NCBI GenBank assembly: GCA_013398955.1
Contig: VWPU01019129.1
Span: 1 to 64,000 of the forward strand
Origin: Callaeas wilsoni
Lineage: Eukaryota; Chordata; Aves; Passeriformes; Callaeidae
DNA length: 64,000 nucleotides
Direction: 5' to 3'
Positions 59,101 to 64,000 of the stretch are shown piece after piece; positions within the stretch are counted from its first letter, which is position 1; each line of letters starts with the position of its first letter. Both the position numbers and the translations under genes were made by a program. The notes under the pieces were generated by a model. The model was not told the DNA's origin. It worked only from the letters and a program-made list of their open reading frames with translations, and made no database searches.

Positions 59101-62100
59101 GAAATCATTGCGAGCAGCCCTTCAGAGAAGAACTTGAGGGCTCTTTTTGGTGGGTGAACATGAGCCAGGAGTCTGTGCTTAAAGCCCAGAAAGCCAGCCG
59201 TATCCTGGGCTGGCAAATGGTTTTAAGCTAAAAGTGGAGAGATTTAGATTAGATATTAGGACAAAATTCTTTACCCATAAGGTGGTGAAACACTGAAACA
59301 GTACTAAGGCCTGAGCAACAGGCCCTGAGCCAAAGTGGACATGCAGATAAATCTTCCAACCAAATGTTATATATATATATATTTGGTCATTAACAGAATA
59401 TTGCTATATATGTTCATTTATTGGTAAAACACATACTTACTTTGACATACCTAGAAACCACATAAGCCTACATCTAGCCTAATTAGGGGGGTATTACGAT
59501 CAAAGACAACTCCCTTGGTTCCTCCTTGAGCCCATGCCAGGCTTTGGGAGAAAGACAACAGGAGAATGACATTAAAAATTATGTCAGCTTGTTTGTTTAA
59601 CAGTATAAAAACTAGGCCACTGTCACAGCAAAGTGGGAGTGCCTCATGGCCTGAGGTGGACACACTACAGGAGTTCCCAGTTACCAGGTGTGGTTCTCCA
59701 GTCCTTCACTGTGACAGCTCCCCTCCACAACTGATGTCTCTCAGACTTGGATGATGTATCTTTATTAGGGTAACCTCGTGATGTATCTTTCTTAATCACT
59801 ATAGGCATTCTTTCATAGCGATGATTAGGAGCACTTCTTAGCTTATCTTTTTGTAATTCTTTGCTAATTATTATGTGCTTAGCTTATCCTTTTGTGATTG
59901 TTTGCAGTTTTACATTATAGTAAATTACACTGTTTTTTAAGTCGGTGTCTGTGTCTCTGACCCTACCCATCAGAAAAACAAACAGGTCACCCAGAGAAGC
60001 TGTGGATGCCCCACCCCTGGAAGTGTTCAAGGCTAGGGTGGATGGAGCTCTGAGCAACCTGGTCTAGTGAAAGGTGTCCCTGTCCATGGCAGGAGGGATG
60101 GAACTAAGTTATCTTTAAGGTCCCTTCCAACCCAAACCATTCTATGATTTCCAACATCCAAAATCCTCACCTCCCCTTAAACATCATCCTGGCTTCACTT
60201 TGTTTTTCTGGGAATGGAATTCCCATTCCAATTTGTTGACAAACCTGCAATACATATGCCATAGGTAGGGTTTTAAACTAAGTGATCCTTACAGAGCTTC
60301 CTATGGGTAAAAAGGAAATCATGAGTTTTCAGGACAACTGATTATAATTAAATTTAGACAAGATGTTAAAATGTTGTGTGCTTTCAGGAGGTTAGATAAA
60401 AGTCACCGTCTTTCCCACAGGATGTCAAAAGAGACCAGGTTGCTACTAATGCAACAAAAGTCAACAGTTTGGAACAGCAACTGATTCACACACCAGTATT
60501 GACCAGATGCACAAAGTTTTAATTACACTGTGCAGAGTGTAAGTAAAAGACAGAGTGTTACTAGAAAGCTCAGAAAGAAAGAAATCACTAATTATGTGTA
60601 AACCATATTCTGCTTTAACAAAACATCTGTAATCTAAACATTTACATCCACTCCTATTAAGCATGAACTATTCAGAATTCAAAAAGAGTAACTTAAAAAC
60701 ACTTACTGGCAATCATTATAGTTTTGGAGTTTCCTCCCAGGCTATCTTTTAACAGCCAAGTCAACACCGAGTCCCTGTAAGGCACAAATACTTGTTTCTT
60801 CTTTGAAAGAGGATTTGTTGCATCCTGAGATAAATCAGCTGTGATGAGGAGGTAGGAAAAAAAATTTAAATTATGTCTTTTCATTCATTTTCAAAAACGT
60901 GTTAGGCCACTATTTGTGAAAGTAAACGCAAAGGTATTTAATTACTAAAAACACCTCAAGACAGACAAGCACAAAAACCAGAGACTTACCTAAGGCAGAA
61001 ATTACGTTTCCCAGAGTAACTAGAGATTTGTTAATATTCCCTCCTTCCTTTAATCTAACCCCTGTGGCACCAGTGGCATCTGCTCTCTCACTTCCAGCAA
61101 GATCTACCAAATGAATCTTGCTAACAGTTTCACAAGGCATTTCAGAATCAAATTTAGCCTACAGAAAAGAAAAAATAAAACAAAGAAAAGTATGTTAAGA
61201 TAAGAAATACTGCACTTTTACTGAATTTAGTGGCCTTTTCATGACATGACTGAATTTAACTTGTTTACAATAGCAGATCTTGAGAAGATAGGTGTATTAG
61301 AGGTGCCACTGAATGACATTTGATAATGAATTGTTGCGTAACTCCCGTATTATTTCTTTAAATTGCAATATTTGCAACTTTTTAGCCACTTACAGACAAG
61401 CTGTGACAATGTGAGTTGTAATTTACATGATGCAGTGACTATGTGCTGCATTCATTTTATTAAGCTTACAACATTTGTATTAAATTTATATATAGCTTTC
61501 AACAAGTTATAGCATGCACAGACAAATTCACACTCAATTTCTCCCCCACCTCCAAGTTCTCTTCATCTAGCAGGTCATCCATAGGCTTTCTAAAAAGTCC
61601 CAAAAAACAACAATGAAGAGCAGGAGTCATTAGAAAAGGAGTTTGCTACATATAAGCAAACAGATCACTATGCTCTAAAGAAACTTGTCCAATCTCTTTA
61701 AGAAGTTTTGTTTTGTTACCTGAGTGAAGTTGATTGTGAAAATGGCATGTGACCTGCTACTAACATCATTCATTCCAGTTGCAGCCGTCGTCCTATTTAT
61801 ATTTCCTGCATCCATAAGTTCCTCAACATCAGTATAATTTTGGACTAAATGTTTAGACAAGTCTGAAGAAAAGCAGAGTGTTACAGCATGCTCATACATG
61901 TCCTTAATTTTCTTTAAAAAAGAAAATTAAAAAGATTTAATTAAAATGAAAAAGATTCAAATTACCCTCACTACTGCAAACTATTGCTGCAATTAGCATT
62001 TATTGTCATACTTGTTTCTCACTTAAGGAAAGGAATGAGACCTCATATGAACAATGGACTTACATATTTACAGTAAAAAAGAAAAAAATATGCAATCTTA

Positions 62101-63214
62101 CTAAATTATTTAGTGCAGTAATATGAGCATAATCCCACAAGAGACATGAACCTTCCCTGGTAGAGAACAGATTAAGACAATTAGATACTAGCAGGTTTTC
62201 ATCTCATCTAAATATCTAAGATTTATAAATTATAGTCAACAAACTATTAAAACAAATTGCATCTCTTGACATTACTTAAAAATATGTTATAAATTTACAG
62301 ATAAAAAACTCTGTAATAACTTTAGGATTGGGAAAGCAAGTAGAGATGCAAAATGAGAGGCTATTCCTTCAATACTTTTTACCAAAGCAAAGCACTGCAT
62401 TCATCAAAATTTACATTTTAAAAGATAAAATGCCCTATACAATTAGACACTACATTTTAGAATACATAAAGGTAATAAAATATGTAGTGTAAAACAATGA
62501 GTGTTTTTACCCTCAACATATGGCCCTTCTTTTGGATGTTCCCGTATTCGTAAATTATTAGTTTTTGATGACTTCCGTCTGAGAAGATCTCTCACATGTT
62601 CATTATAAATTTCCAAATAACTGAAAGAAAAATAATAGAAAGCCACTGATTGATTCAAGAGCCCTTTATAAAAAGAAAGCCATATTAACACAAGTTTGAA
62701 AGCAAGATGCTTGGAGAAAGAAAATAGATCCAAAGTTGGCTTAAGATAATAATGACTACAAGGTACTGTATCATAAAGGAAAAAGCCAAAAAAGCAAGAA
62801 GAAAGTAGAAAGAAAGTAGACATTAGCAAGATCAAGATCTCCTAATGTGTCTGAAATAAAGGGTAAAAAAAAGGAAAATGCTGTCCAGTAGCAAAGGCTG
62901 TCATATAAATGAAGCAATATGCACAGCTCCTGGATTGAAGGTACAAGTACTGCACACTTTGACTGCAAGTGCCAACAAAAAATCAATTATATGACTGAGG
63001 CCAAGTATAAAAGTTATTTTTGAAAAACATGCACTTTTCTCAGCGATAAAGTGAAACAGAGTGGTTGTAACTGAAACAAGTTTGATAACCTGCAAACTCT
63101 TAACGTCAAGACCTACCTGACTTCTGTTCGAAAGGATGCCTCATTCTGCTTTGTTTTTTCACTTATTTTGCTGAATAATCCTTCACAAATTCGAGGTATC
63201 AAGCCTGCATCACC
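2135..63214 (-). CDS. KIF16B: KIF16B, kinesin-3 family endosome motor (18 internal coding exons, both ends outside window)
   Basis: Plus-end-directed kinesin-3 motor that carries early endosomes along microtubules; the PX domain of the family binds PI3P on the cargo. Exons in transcript order: 63117-63214, 62511-62620, 61720-61862, 60990-61158, 60707-60838, 57066-57241, 55121-55186, 51353-51412, 25491-25610, 24886-24937, 23576-23713, 19179-19261, 18919-19007, 10771-10824, 8056-9411, 3670-3828, 2719-2824, 2135-2185. The joined frame is 1,054 codons with no stop; all introns are GT-AG and all phases agree. Visible domains by window residue: motor 1 to about 241 with switch I (NDVSSRSH) and switch II (DLAGSE), neck about 242-290, FHA about 360-412, coiled coil about 485-1000. 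Recognition rests on close match, from memory, to vertebrate KIF16B along its whole length. The P-loop (upstream of 63214) and the PX domain (below 2135) are not in the window. No frameshift or damaged key residue was seen, so the gene looks functional. Confidence 0.97.
2186..3669 (-). other. KIF16B introns around window exon 17
   Basis: Two introns, 2186-2718 (533 bp) and 2825-3669 (845 bp). Both are AT-rich with ordinary acceptor tracts. No mobile element or other gene was recognised. Confidence 0.7.
2719..2824 (-). CDS. KIF16B: KIF16B exon, conserved helix before PX (window exon 17)
   Basis: 106 nt encoding [20 protein letters not shown] and [15 protein letters not shown]. The INA(Y/F)IE(E/Q)EVQRRLQ helix is highly conserved in KIF16B. 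Acceptor ...CTTAAAG, donor GTGAGC. Confidence 0.94.
3670..3828 (-). CDS. KIF16B: KIF16B exon, coiled-coil end and Ser/Thr-rich spacer (window exon 16)
   Basis: 159 nt encoding (R)[20 protein letters not shown], then [32 protein letters not shown] and a split Arg. The first third continues the coil; the rest is a low-complexity spacer that differs most from the mammalian sequence I recall. Acceptor ...CTTTATAG, donor GTAGGT. Confidence 0.93.
5347..6190 (+). mobile_element. Solo LTR of an endogenous retrovirus, antisense to KIF16B
   Basis: Starts TGTCTTGGGGTGATTC and ends CTCAAACCAAGAAA (the final CA is mutated). It is flanked on both sides by the 5-bp direct repeat CCTGT (5342-5346 and 6191-6195), the repeat length usual for ERVL-type insertions. 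Its start closely matches the element at 40255-40908 (TGTCTTGGGGTGATTT). Near its 5' part is a very G-rich tract (5452-5476). Short open frames at 5560-6000 are incidental. No internal retroviral genes are present, so it is a recombined solo LTR. Confidence 0.85.
5452..5476 (+). other. G-quadruplex-type G-run cluster
   Basis: Four G-runs of 6, 6, 4 and 3 bases separated by loops of 1, 1 and 4 bases, inside the solo LTR. This fits the canonical G4 pattern and also makes two GC-box-like GGGGCGG sites. Being on the plus strand it is C-rich in the KIF16B sense strand. Confidence 0.6.
8056..9411 (-). CDS. KIF16B: KIF16B large exon, central coiled coil (window exon 15)
   Basis: 1,356 nt in one exon, about 452 residues, from [20 protein letters not shown] to [14 protein letters not shown]. 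It is Glu-, Lys-, Gln- and Leu-rich with heptad spacing throughout, the stalk that dimerises the motor and links it to the PX domain. Typical KIF16B stretches include [40 protein letters not shown] and [19 protein letters not shown]. The frame is open without interruption. Acceptor ...TACTGTAG, donor GTGAGT. The open frame runs 14 bases past the acceptor into intron, so the apparent Met there is not a start. Confidence 0.98.
9412..10770 (-). other. KIF16B intron between window exons 14 and 15
   Basis: 1,359-bp AT-rich intron with a short alternating CA stretch at about 10718-10747. No mobile element or gene was recognised. Confidence 0.7.
10771..10824 (-). CDS. KIF16B: KIF16B exon, start of coiled coil (window exon 14)
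   Basis: 54 nt encoding [17 protein letters not shown] plus the first two bases of an Arg codon. It starts the long charged coiled coil. Acceptor ...TAAATCAG, donor GTAACA. Flanked by the 8.1-kb intron on its 5' side. Confidence 0.93.
14206..15121 (+). mobile_element. Solo LTR of an endogenous retrovirus, antisense to KIF16B
   Basis: Begins TGTCAGAGACTG and ends GGATCATGACA, with the exact 5-bp direct repeat TAAAC on both sides (14201-14205 and 15122-15126). Inside are G-rich sequence (14465-14556), a C-rich stretch, a CT-repeat (about 14983-15013) and ATTAAA-type signals near 15030, the usual order of an avian LTR. No gag, pol or env sequence is attached. Confidence 0.85.
14983..15013 (+). 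repeat. Pyrimidine (TTTC/TC) simple repeat inside LTR
   Basis: Runs of TTTC units followed by TC units, wholly pyrimidine, within the 3' half of the LTR at 14206-15121. Likely slippage-prone. Confidence 0.7.
15814..15838 (+). repeat. (AAAC)n microsatellite
   Basis: Five to six AAAC units in tandem within intron sequence, followed by an A-run. No associated element was identified. Confidence 0.8.
16640..17157 (+). mobile_element. CR1 LINE 3' fragment, antisense to KIF16B
   Basis: Typical CR1 3' region: GGAGTGCTGTGCCCAGCTCT, then GGGCTGGGCACCTCTCCTGTG, GTGGTGGATGCCCTGTGCCT and AAAGGTCCCTTCCAATCC, ending in the CR1 terminal motif ATTCTATGATTC. It is 5'-truncated, as most CR1 copies are, and diverged. 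Open frames here are shadows. Confidence 0.9.
18919..19007 (-). CDS. KIF16B: KIF16B exon, Ser-rich linker (window exon 13)
   Basis: 89 nt encoding [20 protein letters not shown], then [11 protein letters not shown] Ser-rich linker between FHA and coiled coil, a plausible phosphorylation region. The residue after SKS is Cys (TGT) here, where I recall Arg in the mammalian protein. Acceptor ...CTTGTTAG, donor GTGAGT. Confidence 0.94.
19179..19261 (-). CDS. KIF16B: KIF16B exon, end of FHA domain (window exon 12)
   Basis: 83 nt encoding (G)[20 protein letters not shown] and [19 protein letters not shown] is the shared kinesin-3 FHA terminus, and the basic KLREKRK run leads into the linker. The acceptor is ...CTCATCAG and the donor GTGAGA. 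Only 171 bp separate it from the next exon. Confidence 0.96.
20238..20724 (+). mobile_element. Probable solo LTR with internal duplication
   Basis: Flanked by the 5-bp direct repeat AGGAA (20233-20237 and 20725-20729). It starts TGAGGGACTTGTC and contains a polyadenylation signal AATAAA near 20650 followed by a CT-rich region, an LTR-like order. The 3' end reads CATT, not CA, so it may be mutated. Its first part holds two diverged copies of a ~75-bp unit (20243-20312 and 20344-20422, TTGTCTTTA...CAATG). Confidence 0.6.
22286..23345 (+). mobile_element. Probable solo LTR, GC-richer, antisense to KIF16B
   Basis: The 3' end is clear: GTTATCCACACATATACTAG, then CCTTAATTTCGAGTTATAAT, ending CTTGCAAACCAAGACA at 23345, closely like passerine ERVL LTR ends and like the end of the LTR at 5347-6190. 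The 5' end is uncertain. A candidate is TGTGTCAC at 22286, whose preceding TGAGT matches the following GAAGT at only three of five bases. The middle part (22750-23100) is much more GC-rich than the intron. Confidence 0.65.
23576..23713 (-). CDS. KIF16B: KIF16B exon, FHA domain core (window exon 11)
   Basis: 138 nt encoding [20 protein letters not shown], then [20 protein letters not shown] and PTHLNQG. It holds the FHA core (SEHC-F, VNG). The split Val and Gly codons join cleanly with exons 10 and 12. Acceptor ...TGTTTAG, donor GTATTA. Confidence 0.95.
23714..25490 (-). other. KIF16B introns around window exon 10
   Basis: Introns of 1,172 bp (23714-24885) and 553 bp (24938-25490). Both are AT-rich; no mobile element or gene was recognised. 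Confidence 0.7.
24886..24937 (-). CDS. KIF16B: KIF16B exon, FHA domain first strands (window exon 10)
   Basis: 52 nt encoding [17 protein letters not shown] plus one base. The TYVGR motif is the first FHA strand pair, with the Gly-Arg found in the phosphothreonine-binding loops of FHA domains. Acceptor ...TTAATTAG, donor GTATGG. Confidence 0.94.
25491..25610 (-). CDS. KIF16B: KIF16B exon, start of FHA region (window exon 9)
   Basis: 120 nt, 40 codons in phase 0, encoding [20 protein letters not shown], then [20 protein letters not shown]. This matches the kinesin-3 entry into the FHA domain (LP-HLI-ID-D-L---ILYHL). Acceptor ...TTTATAG, donor GTAAAT. Confidence 0.96.
26404..26421. repeat. (CA)n microsatellite
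   Basis: About nine CA dinucleotides in tandem within intron sequence. Confidence 0.8.
26794..26824 (+). repeat. Three-copy 10-bp tandem repeat
   Basis: Three exact copies of TTCCAAGTAA at 26794-26803, 26805-26814 and 26815-26824, with one extra A after the first, and a degenerate copy (ACAAGTAAT) just before. A small local duplication with no other context. Confidence 0.8.
31039..31269 (-). pseudogene. Unassigned coding-like remnant ending at a good splice donor
   Basis: Minus-strand frame reading [16 protein letters not shown], stop TGA, then [40 protein letters not shown] and [19 protein letters not shown]. It ends at GATATG followed by GTAAGC, a strong donor. The amphipathic, charged composition looks like real protein, unlike surrounding AT-rich frames. 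I do not recognise the family. One in-frame stop and no convincing acceptor suggest a decayed exon or retro-fragment inside the KIF16B intron. Confidence 0.3.
31988..32589 (+). mobile_element. Solo LTR of an endogenous retrovirus, antisense to KIF16B
   Basis: Starts TGTCCTGGGTTGCAGTG and ends TTTCAAACCAGCACA, flanked by the exact 5-bp direct repeat CAAAC (31983-31987 and 32590-32594). It contains TATA-like AATATAAGG near 32268 and ATTAAA near 32533. Its U3 part holds a tandem duplication (32026-32093 and 32094-32179), both copies beginning AGCTGTYGAAACCAGGTGGG and ending CTGTTAATGGGCC. Confidence 0.88.
36311..36412 (-). mobile_element. Short CR1 LINE 3' end
   Basis: Begins with ATAGAATCATAGAAGCATTT and continues GGTTGGAACGGACC, then AGACCAGGTTGCTCAGAGCT, the reverse complement of the CR1 3' terminus. 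About 100 bp remain, so it is a heavily 5'-truncated copy in the KIF16B sense orientation. Confidence 0.85.
37772..38344 (+). mobile_element. Probable solo LTR-like element
   Basis: Flanked by a 7-bp direct repeat CCAGGTA (37765-37771 and 38345-38351). It has a TATA-like region near 38215, AATAAA near 38295, and ends ATTGGTTTGTTGCACA, which fits an LTR R/U5 end. The start does not show a clean TG, so the boundary or class is uncertain. Confidence 0.45.
40255..40908 (-). mobile_element. Solo LTR of an endogenous retrovirus, sense with KIF16B
   Basis: Read on the minus strand it begins TGTCTTGGGGTGATTTTATG and ends GTCCAAACCGGCACA. The exact 5-bp direct repeat CCAAC flanks it (40250-40254 and 40909-40913). 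Its start is close to that of the LTR at 5347-6190, so both are probably the same family. It is the only LTR here on the same strand as KIF16B. Open frames within it are incidental. Confidence 0.88.
41940..42272 (+). mobile_element. Short solo LTR, antisense to KIF16B
   Basis: 333 bp from TGTGACGGCC to GAGAACTGCCACA, with a 6-bp flanking repeat that differs in one base (CATACC at 41934-41939, CATACT at 42273-42278). It has a TATA box-like TATATATATG near 42184 and AATAAA near 42205. The short length and 6-bp repeat fit an ERVK/alpharetrovirus-like avian LTR. Confidence 0.75.
48687..49103 (+). mobile_element. Probable solo LTR, alpharetrovirus-like
   Basis: Starts TGTAGAAG and ends CTTCGACA, an 8-bp inverted terminal match with one difference. 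The 6-bp ACATCT occurs just before the start (48681-48686) and again at 49101-49106, overlapping the proposed end by three bases, so the exact 3' boundary is unsure. Inside, AATAAA near 49023 is followed by a U5-like region, and the order of motifs resembles avian alpharetroviral LTRs. Confidence 0.6.
51353..51412 (-). CDS. KIF16B: KIF16B exon, coil before the FHA domain (window exon 8)
   Basis: 60 nt, exactly 20 codons in phase 0: [20 protein letters not shown]. This is the conserved kinesin-3 segment before the FHA domain. Acceptor ...TTTTGTAG, donor GTAAGG. The next coding exon is 25.7 kb away, the largest gap in the gene seen here. Confidence 0.94.
51413..55120 (-). other. KIF16B intron between window exons 7 and 8
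   Basis: 3,708-bp intron. A CR1 copy fills 51941-53255. The remaining 53260-55120 is AT-rich unique sequence without recognised features. Confidence 0.7.
51941..53255 (-). mobile_element. CR1 LINE with reverse-transcriptase remnant, sense with KIF16B
   Basis: About 1.3 kb. The left edge ATAGAATCATTTAGGTTAGA is the CR1 3' end read in reverse. The right part (52937-53185) still reads as CR1 reverse transcriptase on the minus strand: [20 protein letters not shown], then [20 protein letters not shown]. The middle (52470-52930) continues the same polymerase with many breaks ([19 protein letters not shown]). It is inactive: truncated at the 5' end and broken by stops and frameshifts. Confidence 0.92.
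55121..55186 (-). CDS. KIF16B: KIF16B exon, neck/coil linker (window exon 7)
   Basis: 66 nt, exactly 22 codons in phase 0, encoding [20 protein letters not shown] and AR. It continues the helical neck region after the motor. Acceptor ...GATTTTAG, donor GTGAGT. Too short to appear as an open frame on its own; it was found by following the KIF16B reading order. Confidence 0.94.
55187..57065 (-). other. KIF16B intron between window exons 6 and 7
   Basis: 1,879-bp AT-rich intron. No mobile element, RNA gene or other exon was recognised. Confidence 0.7.
57066..57241 (-). CDS. KIF16B: KIF16B exon, end of motor and neck (window exon 6)
   Basis: 176 nt encoding [36 protein letters not shown], then [20 protein letters not shown] and GNQ. 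It closes the motor core ([11 protein letters not shown]) and forms the neck linker and first neck helix used for dimerisation in kinesin-3 proteins. Donor GTTAGC, acceptor ...CCTTAG. Confidence 0.97.
59302..59980 (+). mobile_element. Solo LTR nested inside CR1
   Basis: Inserted into the CR1 at ...CACTGAAACAG, with the target repeated after the element (AACAG, or six bases AAACAG, at 59296-59301 and 59980-59985). It ends GAAAAACA, has TATA-like TATAAAAACTAGG near 59605, and a GTCGGTGTCTGTGTCTCTGA U5-like region. The start reads TACT rather than TG, so the first base pair may be mutated. It is younger than the CR1 it splits. Confidence 0.75.
59359..59387. repeat. AT-rich palindrome
   Basis: Inverted arms ACCAAAT (59359-59365) and ATTTGGT (59381-59387) around an alternating TA core. 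Could extrude as a hairpin. Lies near the start of the nested LTR. Confidence 0.65.
60707..60838 (-). CDS. KIF16B: KIF16B exon, motor domain microtubule-binding part (window exon 5)
   Basis: 132 nt encoding [20 protein letters not shown], then [20 protein letters not shown] and IMIA. This is the L12/alpha-5 region. The [18 protein letters not shown] form, with Trp in place of the usual Arg/Lys after LT, is characteristic of KIF16B. It is separated from the previous exon by an intron of only 151 bp. Donor GTAAGT. Confidence 0.96.
60990..61158 (-). CDS. KIF16B: KIF16B exon, motor domain with switch II (window exon 4)
   Basis: 169 nt from [14 protein letters not shown] through the switch II motif DLAGSE to [34 protein letters not shown] is intact, as needed for ATP hydrolysis and microtubule coupling. 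The acceptor is ...TTTCTGTAG and the donor GTAAGT. The split Ala codon is completed by the next exon. Confidence 0.97.
61720..61862 (-). CDS. KIF16B: KIF16B exon, motor domain with switch I (window exon 3)
   Basis: 143 nt ending at a codon boundary. It encodes [20 protein letters not shown], then the switch I region [20 protein letters not shown] and TINFTQ. The NxxSSRSH motif, which senses the ATP gamma-phosphate in kinesins, is intact. The acceptor is ...TTCTTCAG and the donor GTAACA. Confidence 0.96.
62511..62620 (-). CDS. KIF16B: KIF16B exon, motor domain (window exon 2)
   Basis: 110 nt, entering with the last base of a Ser codon. It encodes the kinesin signature [13 protein letters not shown] followed by RRKSSKT and [11 protein letters not shown]. 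The run [20 protein letters not shown] matches the KIF16B loop rather than KIF1A/KIF13, so it helps to assign the paralogue. Donor GTAAAA follows GAGG; the split codon becomes Asp with the next exon. Confidence 0.95.
63117..63214 (-). CDS. KIF16B: KIF16B exon, motor domain after the P-loop (window exon 1)
   Basis: 98 nt starting in phase 0 and ending two bases into a Ser codon. The acceptor is ...TCGCAG and the donor GTAGGT. It encodes [14 protein letters not shown]... to FRTEVS, the kinesin segment containing the conserved GLIPR motif just downstream of the nucleotide-binding P-loop. The preceding exon with the P-loop is not in the remaining 786 bases of the window. Confidence 0.95.
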
Positions 63215-64000
63215 CTGCGATAACAACAATTCTTAATTCCAAAGCTATGTATGCATGCACAATATATTTTAAAAAATAAAACCCTAAATGGCTAGTGGAG
63301 AGTTTAAGACTCTAGAAAGGGGAAAAATCAAAACTTTTCAGCAAATACTCTCTTGCCCTTTATTTAACTGCAGTCACCTTGCCACTTTAACCCTTCTTGT
63401 GTGGAATGTACAACCAGCTCCATTTCTTTACTACTGAAATACATTTTGTCCATCTCATTCAGTTTGAATAATCCCAACTGCTTAAGGCAGAGACTGGCTC
63501 CCCAGAGTAAGTCATTAACTGCTTTATCTCACTAGTATCTTAACTGCTTCTATCTCGTTTCACTGTGGACTTGACAACAACTGCAGAGAACAGGACAAGA
63601 GCCATATACATGCAGCCATGGGACATTCTCATTCAAACCCCCAATTCCCAGGTCACAGTCCTTCCTGTGTCGAAAAGTGCAGCAGGTCCTCTGAATAAAT
63701 TAGTACACAGTGACAAAATTAAACCTTCATTCACTGTATCCCACTATCCAGCCAAATTAAATTTGATATTTAACTTCTGAATGTTTGTCTCTGCAGATAA
63801 AGAGGTTTTATGCATTAAATGCTTGGTTGGTTTAATAAAGCAAACTGAATAAAACCTATCCCACTGAGATACCCAGAGACTGAGCGTGCAGCTTTCCTTG
63901 TTGGTCCAGGAAGAGCCCTCTCCAGCCAAGCAGTAAGCTATCGGTGAGTGTTTTCCCCAGCAGCAGAGGAGCAGGAGAGTGCCACACAGGTCTGGTCTCA
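63215..64000 (-). other. KIF16B intron upstream of the first visible exon
   Basis: 786 bp of intron. The expected preceding exon with the kinesin P-loop (GQTGSGKS) was sought and is not here. No mobile element or other gene was recognised. Confidence 0.65.

Larger units (their letters stand above)
58985..60151 (+). mobile_element. CR1 LINE 3' part, split by an LTR insertion
   Basis: The left part (58985-59301) has CR1 sequence such as TGGACAAGCTTGACAAGTGG, TCCAAGTGCAAGGTGCTGCA and GATTTAGATTAGATATTAGG. It resumes at 59986 with GTCACCCAGAGAAGCTGTGG and continues GATGCCCC ... AGGTCCCTTCCAACCC, ending CATTCTATGATTTC. Joined across the LTR, the two parts read as continuous CR1. The left part also has an internal deletion near 59210, where GGGCTG jumps to GCAAATGG. 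Confidence 0.9.
57242..60706 (-). other. KIF16B intron between window exons 5 and 6
   Basis: 3,465-bp intron. It contains a poly-T tract (about 58110-58136) and the CR1 at 58985-60151 with its nested LTR. The rest is unremarkable AT-rich sequence. Confidence 0.7.
60839..63116 (-). other. Short KIF16B introns between motor exons
   Basis: Introns 60839-60989 (151 bp), 61159-61719 (561 bp), 61863-62510 (648 bp) and 62621-63116 (496 bp). All are AT-rich with normal splice sites and no recognised inserted element. Confidence 0.75.

Noticed and set aside
1..64000. tRNA, rRNA, CRISPR arrays or prokaryote-type operons
   Set aside because: None seen on reading; the direct repeats present are solo-LTR target duplications and simple repeats, not spaced arrays.

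Overview
This window is vertebrate nuclear DNA, almost certainly avian and probably from a songbird. It is AT-rich and intron-dominated. It carries CR1 LINE fragments with the CR1 3' end motif ATTCTATGATTC, and many solo LTRs resembling avian and passerine endogenous retroviral families. I see no bacterial gene organisation, operon, CRISPR array or phage module.

One gene fills the window. It is KIF16B (kinesin family member 16B, also called sorting nexin 23) on the minus strand, read from about 63,200 down to about 2,135. I placed 18 consecutive coding exons. Every one has GT-AG splice sites and a phase that agrees with the next. They total 3,162 nt, or 1,054 codons, with no internal stop. 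They start just after the kinesin P-loop and run through switch I, switch II, the neck, the FHA domain and the long coiled coil. They stop just before the C-terminal PX domain. The first exons (about 117 residues, including the ATP-binding P-loop) lie beyond base 64,000. The PX exons must lie below base 1.

Layout from the 5' end of the gene: 57,066-63,214 holds the motor and neck exons; 51,353-55,186 holds two short neck/coil exons; 25,611-51,352 is one 25.7-kb intron; 23,576-25,610 holds FHA exons; 18,919-19,261 holds the FHA end and linker exons; 8,056-10,824 holds the coiled coil, including a single 1,356-nt exon; 2,135-3,828 holds the end of the coil up to the PX domain. The product is a plus-end-directed early-endosome motor: the motor domain moves on microtubules, FHA and coiled coil regulate and dimerise it, and the missing PX domain binds PI3P.

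The introns carry ten solo LTRs or LTR-like elements. Six have flanking direct repeats of 5-7 bp, one has an imperfect 6-bp repeat, and the others are less certain. Nine of ten lie antisense to KIF16B. Four CR1 pieces are present, one of them split by an LTR. Two short coding-like remnants on the minus strand (about 160-1,170 and 31,039-31,269) could not be assigned to a family. They are the least explained parts of the window, together with the CpG-rich left edge.
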